Source of the DNA: Accumulibacter sp.
Lineage (GTDB): Bacteria; Pseudomonadota; Gammaproteobacteria; Burkholderiales; Rhodocyclaceae
Direction of reading: 5' to 3'
Assembly: GCA_031284185.1 (NCBI GenBank)
Contig: JAITAJ010000136.1
Location: 1 to 24,432, forward strand
Length of the DNA: 24,432 nucleotides
Part shown: positions 8,312 to 16,390 of the stretch, piece by piece
Layout: every line of letters begins with the position of its first letter
Numbering within the stretch: the stretch's first letter is position 1
Translations under genes and position numbers: made by a program
The notes under the pieces: generated by a model
The model's input: the letters and a program-made list of their open reading frames with translations, nothing else
The model's database searches: none
What the model was told of the DNA's origin: nothing

Positions 8312-9095
8312 GAAGCTGACACTCGTCCGTGGCCGCATCGCCCTCCCCGGCCGCCAGTTGCTCGCTGATGCGTCCGAAACGGCGCTCGCGCCTCTGGTAG
8401 GAAGCGACGGCCTGGTCGAAGGCCGTGGCATCGAACTCCGGCCAAAGGGTCTCGGTAAAGTAGAATTCCGCGTAAGCCAGTTGCCAGAGCAGGAAATTGC
8501 TGATGCGCTCCTCGCCGCCGGTGCGGATGAAAAGATCGGGTTCGGGCGCATGGTTCATGGCGAGGTAAGGCGTGAGATCGTCTTCCGTCCACCGGCCCTG
8601 TTTTTCCGGGCGCTCGACGGCCATCCGGTTCACCGCCTGAAGGATGTCCCAGCGCCCCCCGTAATTGGCGGCGATGGTCAGCGTCAGCCTGTCGTTGGCC
8701 GCCGTCGTCCGCTCCGCCTCCCGGATCAGCGCCTGTAATTGCGCATCGAAGCGGGCCGGATCGCCGATGACTCTCAGGCGCACCCCGTTGGCCTTCAGTC
8801 TGGAGACTTCCTGCATCAGGGCCTTGGCGAAAAGCTGCATCAGCAGGGAAACTTCCTCCGCGGGCCGGCGCCAGTTTTCGGAACTGAAGGCAAACAGCGT
8901 CAGATAGCCGATCCCGCGATCGAGGCAGTAGCGAACCGCCTCGCGCACCGTTTCGACACCGCGGCTGTGCCCGGTGAAACGGGGAAGGAAATGCTTCTTC
9001 GCCCAGCGCCCGTTGCCATCCATGATGATGGCCACGTGCCGGGGAACGCGGGCGATATCCGGGATCGTCCGTGTCGAACTCTTGAAAGAGAGCAT
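8304..9095 (-). CDS. uppS: Undecaprenyl diphosphate synthase UppS
   Basis: UppS is the cis-prenyltransferase that extends farnesyl diphosphate to C55 undecaprenyl diphosphate, the carrier lipid for peptidoglycan and O-antigen. The 263 aa protein carries HVAIIMDGNGRWAKK with catalytic Asp26, the GHSRGVETVREAV helix, FAFSSENWRRP, and the C-terminal DLFIRTGGEERISNFLLWQ and LAYAEFYFTETLWPEF motifs. The ATG at 9095 lies 17 bases after the frr stop; the ribosome site is modest. The open frame extends further upstream over frr but there it is an out-of-frame shadow. The gene overlaps cdsA by 8 bases. Confidence 0.96.
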   Translation of the reverse strand: MLSFKSSTRTIPDIARVPRHVAIIMDGNGRWAKKHFLPRFTGHSRGVETVREAVRYCLDRGIGYLTLFAFSSENWRRPAEEVSLLMQLFAKALMQEVSRLKANGVRLRVIGDPARFDAQLQALIREAERTTAANDRLTLTIAANYGGRWDILQAVNRMAVERPEKQGRWTEDDLTPYLAMNHAPEPDLFIRTGGEERISNFLLWQLAYAEFYFTETLWPEFDATAFDQAVASYQRRERRFGRISEQLAAGEGDAATDECQLHA

Positions 9096-9112
9096 CTGCC
9101 GAATTCCCGCGC

Positions 9113-9673
9113 CTAGACGGCCATCAGCTCGGTTTCCTTCTGCGAGAACTGCTTGTCGACTTCCGCGACGTATCTGTCGGTCAGCTTCTGGACCTCCTCC
9201 TGCGCCTTGTGCTCCTCGTCCTCGGAGCATTCCTTCTTCTTGAGCAGATCCTTCAGGGCGGCGTTGGCGTCGCGGCGCAGGTTGCGCATGGCCACGCGGG
9301 CATTTTCGCATTCGTGCTTGACCACCTTGATCAGATCGCGGCGCCGTTCCTCGGTCAGCATCGGCATCGGAATACGCAGCAGCTCGCCCTGCACGGCCGG
9401 ATTCAGACCCAGATCGGAATTGCGGATCGCCTTCTCGATCTTGGCGACCATGTTCTTTTCCCACACCTGCACACCCAGAGTGCGCGGATCGAGGACGGTC
9501 ACGTTGCCCACGGTGTTCATCGGCACCATCGAGCCGTAGTAGTCGACCTGCACATGATCCAGCAAACCGACATGCGCCCTGCCCGTGCGAATCTTCGCCA
9601 GATCGACGCGCAAAGACTCGAGCGATTTCTGCATCTTGTGTTCCGCGCTCTTCTTCACCTCAGCAATCGACAT
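9113..9673 (-). CDS. frr: Ribosome recycling factor
   Basis: RRF works with EF-G to split the post-termination ribosome. The 186 aa product has family length. It starts MSIAEVKKSAEHKMQKSLES and contains RTGRAHVGLLDHVQVDYYGS and the helical three-helix-bundle parts, including ERRRDLIKVVKHECENARVA and EEVQKLTDRYVAEVDK. The start is fixed by a strong AAGGAGG 5 bases before the ATG. That site directly follows the pyrH stop codon, so the two genes are separated by only 11 bases and are surely co-translated from one message. Confidence 0.97.
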   Translation of the reverse strand: MSIAEVKKSAEHKMQKSLESLRVDLAKIRTGRAHVGLLDHVQVDYYGSMVPMNTVGNVTVLDPRTLGVQVWEKNMVAKIEKAIRNSDLGLNPAVQGELLRIPMPMLTEERRRDLIKVVKHECENARVAMRNLRRDANAALKDLLKKKECSEDEEHKAQEEVQKLTDRYVAEVDKQFSQKETELMAV

Positions 9674-9684
9674 CACATCCTCCT

Positions 9685-10404
9685 TCAGCAATACACCAGC
9701 GTGCCTTCGTTTTCTCCCAGAACCACCCTTTTCAGCGCGCCCGGTTTCAGGATCGAGAAGACCCTGATGGGCAGTTTCCTGTCGCGGCACAACGCGAAAG
9801 CCGTAGTATCCATGATGGCGAGGTTTCTGGAAATGGCTTCGTCGAAGCTGATGGCGTCGTAGCGCGTGGCCGCCCGATCCTTTTCGGGATCAGCCGAATA
9901 GACACCGTCGACCCGCGTTGCCTTGAGCACGATCTCGGCGCCGATTTCCGCGCCGCGCAAGGCCGCCGCGGTATCGGTGGTGAAAAACGGATTGCCGGTG
10001 CCGCCCGCGAAAATGACCGTGCGCCCCTGTTCCAGATAGCGGATCGCGCGGCCCCGGATGTAAGGTTCCACGACCTGTTCGATATTCAGCGCCGATTGCA
10101 CCCTGGCCGTCATGCCGGCCATGCGCATCGCGTCCTGCAAGGTCAGGCCGTTCATCACCGTCGCCAGCATGCCCACGTAGTCGGCCTGAGCGCGGTCCAT
10201 GCCGTTCGCCGCGGGCGCGATCCCGCGGAAGATATTGCCGCCGCCGATGACCACGCCGACCTGCACTCCCAGATCGACGACGGCCTTCACCTCGCCGACG
10301 ATCCCGGTGATCGTCTGGCGGTTGATGCCGTAGGAACCGCTGCCCATCAGCGCCTCGCCCGAGAGCTTGAGCAGGATGCGTTTATATTTTGGCGTTTCGC
10401 TCAT
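9685..10404 (-). CDS. pyrH: UMP kinase PyrH
   Basis: PyrH phosphorylates UMP to UDP in pyrimidine nucleotide synthesis; in bacteria it is a hexameric amino acid kinase-fold enzyme under GTP and UTP control. The 239 aa protein begins MSETPKYKRILLKLSGEALM, then shows VVIGGGNIFRG, the YVGMLATVMNGLTLQDAM stretch, VIFAGGTGNPFFTTDTAAAL and LKATRVDGVYSADPEKD, all hallmarks of the family. It is placed between tsf and frr as in most proteobacteria. The stop runs straight into the frr ribosome binding site. Nothing is unusual. Confidence 0.97.
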   Translation of the reverse strand: MSETPKYKRILLKLSGEALMGSGSYGINRQTITGIVGEVKAVVDLGVQVGVVIGGGNIFRGIAPAANGMDRAQADYVGMLATVMNGLTLQDAMRMAGMTARVQSALNIEQVVEPYIRGRAIRYLEQGRTVIFAGGTGNPFFTTDTAAALRGAEIGAEIVLKATRVDGVYSADPEKDRAATRYDAISFDEAISRNLAIMDTTAFALCRDRKLPIRVFSILKPGALKRVVLGENEGTLVYC

Positions 10405-10427
10405 GGCGGCCCATCCTCTTTGGCGTC

Positions 10428-11327
10428 TCAGTTTTCTTTCTTGGCCGCCGCCGCCTGGGCGGCGACTTCGGCGGCAAAATCATTCGAGCGCCTTTCCAGG
10501 CCCTCGCCGACCACGTACAGCGTAAACCCGGCAACCGAGGCGCCCTTGGCCTTGAGCAACTGTTCGACCGTCTGCTTGCCGTCTTCCGCCTTGACGAAAA
10601 CCTGCGCCAGCAAGACGACCTCCTTCAGATACTTCTGCGCCGCGCCCTCGGCAATTTTCGCCAGCATGGCTTCCGGCTTGTTCTCGGCGCGCGCCTTCTC
10701 GATCGCGATACGGCGTTCGGTTTCCAGCGATTCGGACGGAACGTCCTCGGCGGTCAGCGCCCTGGGCTTGGAGGCCGCGACGTGCATCGCCAGATCCTTG
10801 CCCAAGCGCTCGTCGCCGCCGATCAGATCGACCAGCACGCCGATCTTGGCGCCGCCGTGCACGTAGGAAAAGAGCCGGCCCCTGGCCTCGACGCGCGCGA
10901 AACGGCGGATCGAGATGTTTTCACCGATCTTGCCGATCAGCGCGGCCCGCGCCGATTCGACGGTGCCGTCACCCAGCGGCAGGGCCGCCAGCGCGGCGGT
11001 ATCCGCCGGATTTCCGGTAACGGCCAGCTTCGCGCAGTTCTTCGTCAGCGCCTGGAATTCCTCGTTCTTGGCCACGAAATCGGTTTCGCAGTTGACTTCG
11101 GCGATCGCGCCCTTCTTGCCGTCGTCCGTGACGCTGACGGCCACCAGACCTTCGGCGGTGATCCGCGCCGCGGCCTTGGTCGCCTTGTTGCCCAGTTTGA
11201 CGCGCAGAATCTCCTCGGCCTTGCCCATGTTCCCCTCGGCCTCGGTCAGTGCCCTCTTGCATTCCATCATCGGCGCGTCGGTCCTCGCGCGCAGTTCTGC
11301 CACCATGCTTGCGGTAATTGCCGCCAT
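10428..11327 (-). CDS. tsf: Translation elongation factor Ts
   Basis: EF-Ts is the nucleotide exchange factor that recycles EF-Tu from GDP to GTP. The 299 aa protein starts MAAITASMVAELRARTDAPM and keeps the N-terminal domain signature MMECKRALTEAEGNMGKA. The core motif is NCETDFVAKNEEFQ. The C-terminal half contains AMHVAASKPRAL and the dimerisation-like coiled region. GGAGAT lies about 7 bases before the ATG at 11327. A frame open for 21 more codons upstream crosses the rpsB-tsf hairpin and lacks a ribosome site, so it was not used. It ends in an alanine- and lysine-rich tail. Confidence 0.97.
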   Translation of the reverse strand: MAAITASMVAELRARTDAPMMECKRALTEAEGNMGKAEEILRVKLGNKATKAAARITAEGLVAVSVTDDGKKGAIAEVNCETDFVAKNEEFQALTKNCAKLAVTGNPADTAALAALPLGDGTVESARAALIGKIGENISIRRFARVEARGRLFSYVHGGAKIGVLVDLIGGDERLGKDLAMHVAASKPRALTAEDVPSESLETERRIAIEKARAENKPEAMLAKIAEGAAQKYLKEVVLLAQVFVKAEDGKQTVEQLLKAKGASVAGFTLYVVGEGLERRSNDFAAEVAAQAAAAKKEN

Positions 11328-11344
11328 TTTTGATCTCCATTCGT

Positions 11345-11373
11345 GGGGACGGCCGGGAAACCGGCCGCGCCCC
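11345..11373 (-). terminator. GC-rich hairpin in the rpsB-tsf spacer (possible attenuator)
   Basis: The 66-base spacer holds an inverted repeat: GGCCGG and CCGGCC close a 4-base loop, and flanking GGGG and CCCC can extend the stem across a small internal loop. No T-run follows on the minus strand, so a simple intrinsic terminator is unlikely. In E. coli a partial terminator between rpsB and tsf is described, and this hairpin could lower tsf relative to rpsB or protect mRNA ends. Confidence 0.4.
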
Positions 11374-11393
11374 GTTGAAACAAGGGACAACGC

Positions 11394-12149
11394 TCATTCG
11401 GACGCGGATTCGGACTCCGGCTCTTCGATGAATTCATCTTCCGAAGTCACGGCGATGATGTCTTCGACGAACTGGCTGCGCCCCTCCAGAATCGCGTCGG
11501 CGACACCGCGCGCGTACAGGCGGATGGCGCTCGACGAATCGTCATTGCCCGGAATGACGTAGTCGATTTCGTCCGGGGAATGGTTGGTATCGACCACGGC
11601 GATGACCGGGATACCGAGCTTGCAGGCCTCGGAAATGGCGATCTTGTGATAGCCGACGTCGATGACGAACAGCGCGTCGGGCAAGGTGTTCATTCCCTTG
11701 ATCCCGCCGATCGACTTGTGCAGCTTGGCCAGTTCGCGCTGCATCATCAGCGCCTCCTTCTTTCCGAGCTTCTCGAGGGAATTGTCTTCCACCATGACTT
11801 CCATTTCCTTGAGGCGCTTGATCGACTGCTTGATGGTCTTGAAGTTGGTCAGCATACCGCCCAGCCAGCGCTGTTCGACGAACGGCGCCCCGGCGCGCGC
11901 CGCCTCTTCGGCGATGATCTCGCGCGACTGGCGCTTGGTGCCGACGAACAGAATGGTGCCCTTGTTGGCGGAGAGCTTGCGCACGAAAGCCATCGCCTCG
12001 TTGTACCTGACCAGCGTTTTTTCGAGGTTGACGATGTGAATCTTGCTGCGGGCGCCGAAAATGTACGGCGCCATCTTGGGGTTCCAGAAACGTGTCTGAT
12101 GGCCGAAATGAACGCCGGCCTCCAGCATTTGACGCATCGTTACAGACAT
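11394..12149 (-). CDS. rpsB: Small ribosomal subunit protein S2
   Basis: S2 is a late-assembling protein of the 30S subunit that binds near S1. The 251 aa product starts MSVTMRQMLEAGVHFGHQTR and has WNPKMAPYIFGARSKIHIVN, ILFVGTKRQSREIIAEEA, QRWLGGMLTNFKTIKQSI and IPVIAVVDTNHSPDEIDYVI, and ends in an acidic tail (EDEFIEEPESESASE). An AGGAAA sequence lies ahead of the ATG at 12149. It is the first gene of the long minus-strand operon, and a structured leader just upstream suggests feedback by S2 itself. Confidence 0.98.
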   Translation of the reverse strand: MSVTMRQMLEAGVHFGHQTRFWNPKMAPYIFGARSKIHIVNLEKTLVRYNEAMAFVRKLSANKGTILFVGTKRQSREIIAEEAARAGAPFVEQRWLGGMLTNFKTIKQSIKRLKEMEVMVEDNSLEKLGKKEALMMQRELAKLHKSIGGIKGMNTLPDALFVIDVGYHKIAISEACKLGIPVIAVVDTNHSPDEIDYVIPGNDDSSSAIRLYARGVADAILEGRSQFVEDIIAVTSEDEFIEEPESESASE

Positions 12150-12161
12150 AGAGATTTTCCT

Positions 12162-12234
12162 TTCAGGGTTGAGCCACCACTCGTCCAACGACAAGCTCCC
12201 CCGCATGGGATGAGCACCCTTGAACAGACGAGTG
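12162..12234 (-). promoter_or_regulatory. Structured rpsB mRNA leader, candidate S2 autoregulatory site
   Basis: Read on the minus strand, TTCAAGGGT and ACCCTGAA can pair and enclose two inner hairpins, one of them CTTGTC-GTTG-GACGAG. The second strand of that hairpin also pairs, over 8 perfect bases, with CACTCGTC at the 5' side (GACGAGTG at 12227-12234 and CACTCGTC at 12178-12185 on the plus strand), so two folds exclude each other. The block ends about 13 bases before the rpsB start codon. A conserved leader RNA bound by S2 is known for rpsB-tsf in gammaproteobacteria; applying that here is inference from structure and place. Confidence 0.5.
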
Positions 12235-12324
12235 TGTGTATTTGCAAGCGTCGCCGCCCGCCCGATCCGCCGCGTGCGCGGATTTTCCGCTTCACCGAAC
12301 CCGGAGGATCGGCAAAACTGCTGG

Positions 12325-12354
12325 ATCATACCACCGACAAGCGGCTGATTCCAA
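12325..12354 (-). promoter_or_regulatory. Candidate sigma-70 promoter of the rpsB operon
   Basis: On the minus strand TTGGAA (12354-12349) and TATGAT (12330-12325) are separated by 18 bases. The -10 matches TATAAT in five of six positions and the -35 matches TTGACA in four of six. Transcription would start near 12318 and give a leader of about 170 bases that contains the structured element before rpsB. No experimental support. Confidence 0.45.
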
Positions 12355-12598
12355 TGGTCGAATCGACGGCGCCGGCCATCGCATCCAGAGCGCCGCGCAA
12401 ATCCGGGCAAGGAAGCGCGACGTTCCGGGATGCGCCGATGCTTTTCCCTCGGGAACGCGAGGCCGCCGAAGTTCTTTCTTCGCAATGCCCGTACACCACG
12501 AGGGAAACCCTGCACTGAAAAGTGAAATACAATCCAGCGGTCGTGACCATGACGTGAAGCGCCGGGGAGATGACGTTTTTTGCGAGGTTTGAAAATAC

Positions 12599-13099
12599 AT
12601 GGAGAAATACAGAATTCTGTTCGTCTGCACGGGCAATATCTGCCGTTCGCCCGCCGCCGAGGGCATCGTCAGAGCCTTGGCCGAAAAGGCGGGATTGTCG
12701 CGCTTCCTGGAGGTCGATTCGGCGGGCACCCACGCCTACGACGCGGGGGATCGGCCGGATCCGCGTATGCGCAAGGCGGCGGCGAGACGGGGCTATGATC
12801 TCGGCGGCCTGCGCTCCCGACGGTTGAGCGATGAGGATTTTTTCCGGTTCGACCAGATTCTGGCGATGGATCATCAGAACCTGGATCATTTGCAACGCAA
12901 GTGTCCATCGGGTTTGCGCGACAAGCTGAGACTCTTCATCGATTTCGCCGAAACCGGGGAAGATGACATCCCCGACCCGTATTATGGCAGCGTGGAGGGG
13001 TTTGAACGGGTGCTCGATCTGTGCGAGGCCGCCGGCAAGGGGCTCGTCGGCGCGCTGGCCTCCCTGGCCGGGAACGGGGCCGGAAAGAACGGCCATTGA
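12599..13099 (+). CDS. Low molecular weight protein-tyrosine phosphatase
   Basis: This 166 aa enzyme belongs to the small cysteine phosphatases of the arsenate-reductase-like fold, which remove phosphate from tyrosine, often on regulators of exopolysaccharide synthesis. The P-loop CTGNICRS has nucleophile Cys10 and Arg16, and DPYYG near the C-terminus supplies the general acid Asp126. SAGTHAYDAGDRPDPR is also family-typical. The ATG follows GAGG by about 11 bases. It stands alone: divergent from rpsB and convergent with the next gene, with no tyrosine kinase or polysaccharide genes in view, so its target is unknown. The C-terminus runs about ten residues past the usual end. Confidence 0.93.
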   Translation: MEKYRILFVCTGNICRSPAAEGIVRALAEKAGLSRFLEVDSAGTHAYDAGDRPDPRMRKAAARRGYDLGGLRSRRLSDEDFFRFDQILAMDHQNLDHLQRKCPSGLRDKLRLFIDFAETGEDDIPDPYYGSVEGFERVLDLCEAAGKGLVGALASLAGNGAGKNGH

Positions 13100-13123
13100 C
13101 GGGAGGGCGCAAAGAAGGGGATC

Positions 13124-13144
13124 GGAAGCGGTTTTCCGCCTTCC
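13124..13144. terminator. Hairpin between two convergent genes
   Basis: GGAAGCGG, a TTTT loop and CCGCCTTCC form a short stem with one bulged base in the 57-base gap between the ends of the phosphatase and the LolA-like gene. Neither strand shows a following T-run, so bidirectional termination is only a possibility. Confidence 0.3.
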
Positions 13145-13156
13145 GCCTTCAGAAAG

Positions 13157-13963
13157 TCATTCCAGCTTTTTCAGGTAATCCTTGGTGAATGTCTTGTCCG
13201 GCAGCTCGCGCAGTCTCATGTCGCCGTATTCGAGCACGGATTGCTCGCCGTCGCGCATGGCGTCTTTCATGACCAGCCGCGTCGGGCGCTGCCGACCTTC
13301 CATCATCTGGTAGTTCTCGTATTCGCAGGTCTTCAGCAGACGTTTCGAGAGCGAGTAGAACTCGGCCCTGAACGGCCGATCATTCCTCTGGTTGATCCAG
13401 TAGACGACTCTCTGGTAGGTCACGCCCCGATCGACGGCGGTCAGTTCGAGAACCTCGTAGGTCTCGGAATCGATGGTTTCGGCGCGCAAGCGCCGTGGAT
13501 GGTAATCACCGGCGAAGTTGGCGCGCGCCAGATCGCCGTTGGCGACCTGGCCGGTCAAGCGTTGGGATAGCGCGATGCGGATCGGCTGCGACACGTCCGG
13601 CATGAATACCCACAGATCGCGGCCTTTCATCAGGATGATCTGCCCGCGTTCCGCGGCCGGCTCGGTAACCATCACCACCGTGTTGCTGTTTCCCTTCGAC
13701 AGCACGCGATACTTGCGCGTTTCGGATTCCTGTCCCGGTCTGGTCGTGACGATGCGGACATCCACCTGAAAGCCCTCGTCGGGAAAGCGGATCAGGTCGG
13801 CTTTTTCCACGAGGCTCCGCGCGACCGGATCCTCGGCGATCGCCGCTTCTTCCTTCCCGGTGGCTTCCTGGGCGTGGCCCGGAGTCAACACGATGAAGCT
13901 CGAGAAAGAGGCGATCATCACGGCGGCCTTGACACATTTTTGCGGGATCGTCATGATTCTCAT
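13157..13963 (-). CDS. LolA-like periplasmic protein (outer membrane lipoprotein-sorting family)
   Basis: The 268 aa protein has a signal peptide (cleavage near GHA-QE, residue 31) and then a domain matching, by recognition, the outer membrane lipoprotein-sorting proteins of LolA-like fold: SLVEKADLIRFPDEGFQVDV, KYRVLSKGNSNTVVMVTEPA, RGQIILMKGRDLWVFMPDVS and the ending MRLRELPDKTFTKDYLKKLE. Such proteins usually accompany ABC or RND transporters and are thought to carry hydrophobic cargo across the periplasm. Here the gene is divergent from an ABC ATPase by 51 bases. AAGGA lies 7 bases before the ATG; a second ATG is three codons in. The substrate is unknown. It is not the housekeeping lolA, which is smaller. 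Confidence 0.85.
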   Translation of the reverse strand: MRIMTIPQKCVKAAVMIASFSSFIVLTPGHAQEATGKEEAAIAEDPVARSLVEKADLIRFPDEGFQVDVRIVTTRPGQESETRKYRVLSKGNSNTVVMVTEPAAERGQIILMKGRDLWVFMPDVSQPIRIALSQRLTGQVANGDLARANFAGDYHPRRLRAETIDSETYEVLELTAVDRGVTYQRVVYWINQRNDRPFRAEFYSLSKRLLKTCEYENYQMMEGRQRPTRLVMKDAMRDGEQSVLEYGDMRLRELPDKTFTKDYLKKLE

Positions 13964-13978
13964 GGTTTTTTCCTTTGC

Positions 13979-14001
13979 GCCGGCGCTCGGGCAGCGCCGG
14001 C
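13979..14001. promoter_or_regulatory. Perfect inverted repeat in a 51-base divergent spacer
   Basis: GCCGGCGCT and AGCGCCGGC form a perfect 9-base-pair stem around the 5-base centre CGGGC. It occupies almost half of the only non-coding DNA between the LolA-like gene and the ABC ATPase. Its place suits an operator or a hairpin in one of the leaders, but no regulator gene is nearby. Confidence 0.45.
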
Positions 14002-14014
14002 AGAGAGTCTGCTG

Positions 14015-14707
<693 letters not shown>

Positions 14708-14823
14708 CCATGCGCGCCGGCCGGCCGGTACGAAGGAACGATGGCGGGGACGGCTGCGATGGCGAATGTCTTGCAGGCGGGATGATCTTGGATGTGGATA
14801 TCGACGAAGGAGTGAAGAAAGTC
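14708..14823 (+). other. Spacer where an ABC permease would be expected
   Basis: These 116 bases between the ATPase stop and the likely start of the barrel gene stay open in the barrel frame from an ATG that overlaps the ATPase stop (ATGA). The encoded leader (MTMRAGRPVRRNDGGDG) does not look like a signal peptide or a permease helix. It ends in a good ribosome site, AAGGAG at 14807-14812. It could be a short leader, an N-terminal extension or the scar of a deleted gene. Confidence 0.4.
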
Positions 14824-16224
14824 ATGCGCCCGGAAAATGCGAAAGAAACGGGAATCGTCACGGCCCTGGCGGTTTGTTTTTGCGTCATGTCGAGTGTGTC
14901 CTGGCCGTCATGCCTGCTGGCAGCGGAAACGGGGGAGATTCCAGGCAGCCGGGGCGCGCTGTCCGGCGACGATCCGTTCGAGGAAGCGCCGAAAAACGAG
15001 GCGTCATCGGCGCTGGGCAGCGGAATCCGGGGATTCCTCCAGTTTGAAGCGGCGCGCGCCACGGCATCCCCCGCGCATTGGTCCAAAATGATGACGCGGG
15101 CCGATTTTTCGGGAAACGGAAATCTGGGCAACGGCATCAAGTGGAAACTCGGCATGCGCGTCGATTACGATGCCGTGTTCAGCCTTCGTGACGATTACTA
15201 CCCCCGCGCCGTCGAAAGGAATCAGCGTTCCAATGTCTATCTGCGCGAGAACTACCTCGATATCGGCGCCGGTGGCTGGGACTTCCGTCTCGGCAGACAA
15301 CACGTGGTGTGGGGCGAGATGGTCGGCCTGTTCTTTGCCGACGTCGTCTCCGCGCGGGACATGCGCGAGTTCATCCTGCCCGAATTCGATCTGATGCGCA
15401 TTCCCCAATGGGCGGCCCGCGCGGAATATTTCGGCGGGGACTTTCACGCCGAATTGCTGTGGATACCCGTGGCCAGCTACAACCTGATCGGCAAGCCGGG
15501 CGCCGAATTCTATCCCTGGCAGATACACCCCGTCGGCACCAATGTCATTTACCGGAACGAGCGCATTCCGGGGCGAACGCTCGCCAATTCGAACTACGGC
15601 ATTCGTCTGTCGACGCTGCAGGACGGCTGGGATGTTTCGGGCTTCGCCTACAGCAGCATGGACGCCTCGCCGACTTTCCACCGGGATGCCGTGAGCATTC
15701 CCGGAACCTACGTCTATCGCGCCCGGCACGACCGGATTCACCAGTATGGCGGCACCGTGGCCAAGGACTTCGGGAATATCGTCCTGAAAGGGGAAATGGT
15801 CTATACGCGCGGTCGCCAGTTCAGCGTTCTGCGCGTCCTGGACAGCAACGGCGTCACACCGCAGAACACCCTGGACTGGGCGCTGGGTCTCGATTTCAAC
15901 CCATCGGCGGAGACCCGTTTCAACGTCCAGTTCTATCAGCGGCGCTATTTTTCCCACGACCCGTATCTGATCGCCGACGCGCGGGAAGACGGCTACAGTC
16001 TGTTGCTCAGTCGCAGACTCACTGGCCGGCTGGAAGCCCAGGTGCTCTGGATTTCCAGCCTGAACCGCGGCGACTGGCTGTTTCGCCCGAAGATCGCCTG
16101 GAATTTCGAGCGGAACTGGCGTCTGATCGTGGGGGCCGACGTGTTCAATGGGCCGCCGCTTGGGCTTTTCGGCGGCTACGACGGGCAGGACCGGGTCTAT
16201 TCGGAAGTGCGGTACAGCTTCTGA
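14824..16224 (+). CDS. Outer-membrane beta-barrel protein, DUF1302-like
   Basis: The 466 aa product has an N-terminal signal sequence (hydrophobic IVTALAVCFCVMSSVSW, cleavage near LLAA-ETG), then alternating aromatic beta strands through to a terminal Phe (VYSEVRYSF), the mark of a Bam-assembled barrel. The motif DFRLGRQHVVWGEMVGLFFA resembles the GRQ..WGE signature of DUF1302 proteins, which are often found beside LolA-like or DUF1329 proteins and large transporters. I chose ATG 14824 because AAGGAG lies 11 bases ahead; an ATG at 14704 would add 40 residues before the signal sequence. Its likely role is an outer-membrane partner of the neighbouring ATPase and LolA-like protein. Cargo unknown. 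Confidence 0.8.
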   Translation: MRPENAKETGIVTALAVCFCVMSSVSWPSCLLAAETGEIPGSRGALSGDDPFEEAPKNEASSALGSGIRGFLQFEAARATASPAHWSKMMTRADFSGNGNLGNGIKWKLGMRVDYDAVFSLRDDYYPRAVERNQRSNVYLRENYLDIGAGGWDFRLGRQHVVWGEMVGLFFADVVSARDMREFILPEFDLMRIPQWAARAEYFGGDFHAELLWIPVASYNLIGKPGAEFYPWQIHPVGTNVIYRNERIPGRTLANSNYGIRLSTLQDGWDVSGFAYSSMDASPTFHRDAVSIPGTYVYRARHDRIHQYGGTVAKDFGNIVLKGEMVYTRGRQFSVLRVLDSNGVTPQNTLDWALGLDFNPSAETRFNVQFYQRRYFSHDPYLIADAREDGYSLLLSRRLTGRLEAQVLWISSLNRGDWLFRPKIAWNFERNWRLIVGADVFNGPPLGLFGGYDGQDRVYSEVRYSF

Positions 16225-16390
16225 TTCCCTTGCCGCGATGTCATGGAACACCCGGAACTTTCGGAAATTCCTTCAAGGCATGGGTGAAGAAGGATCATCC
16301 ATCCACGAGAGAGTTTCCGAAGAATTTCCATCAACGATTCGGGTTGCCGAAGCAATGGCTCCCGATCATACCGATACGAAACGACGAACC

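Larger units (their letters stand above)
12150..12598. other. Divergent intergenic region between rpsB and the phosphatase gene
   Basis: This 449-base stretch separates two divergent start codons. The rpsB-proximal 85 bases hold the structured leader, and a candidate promoter for the minus-strand operon lies at 12325-12354. The phosphatase-proximal part has TACAAT near 12529 without a convincing -35 element. Frames open across it have no ribosome site or recognisable protein, so I see no gene here. Confidence 0.6.

Noticed and set aside
16148..16390. N-terminal extension of the dehydroquinate synthase-like protein
   Set aside because: The frame is open, but the first part overlaps the barrel gene end, and the extra residues do not resemble the AroB N-terminus. 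ATG 16391 gives the more plausible start, though it is uncertain.
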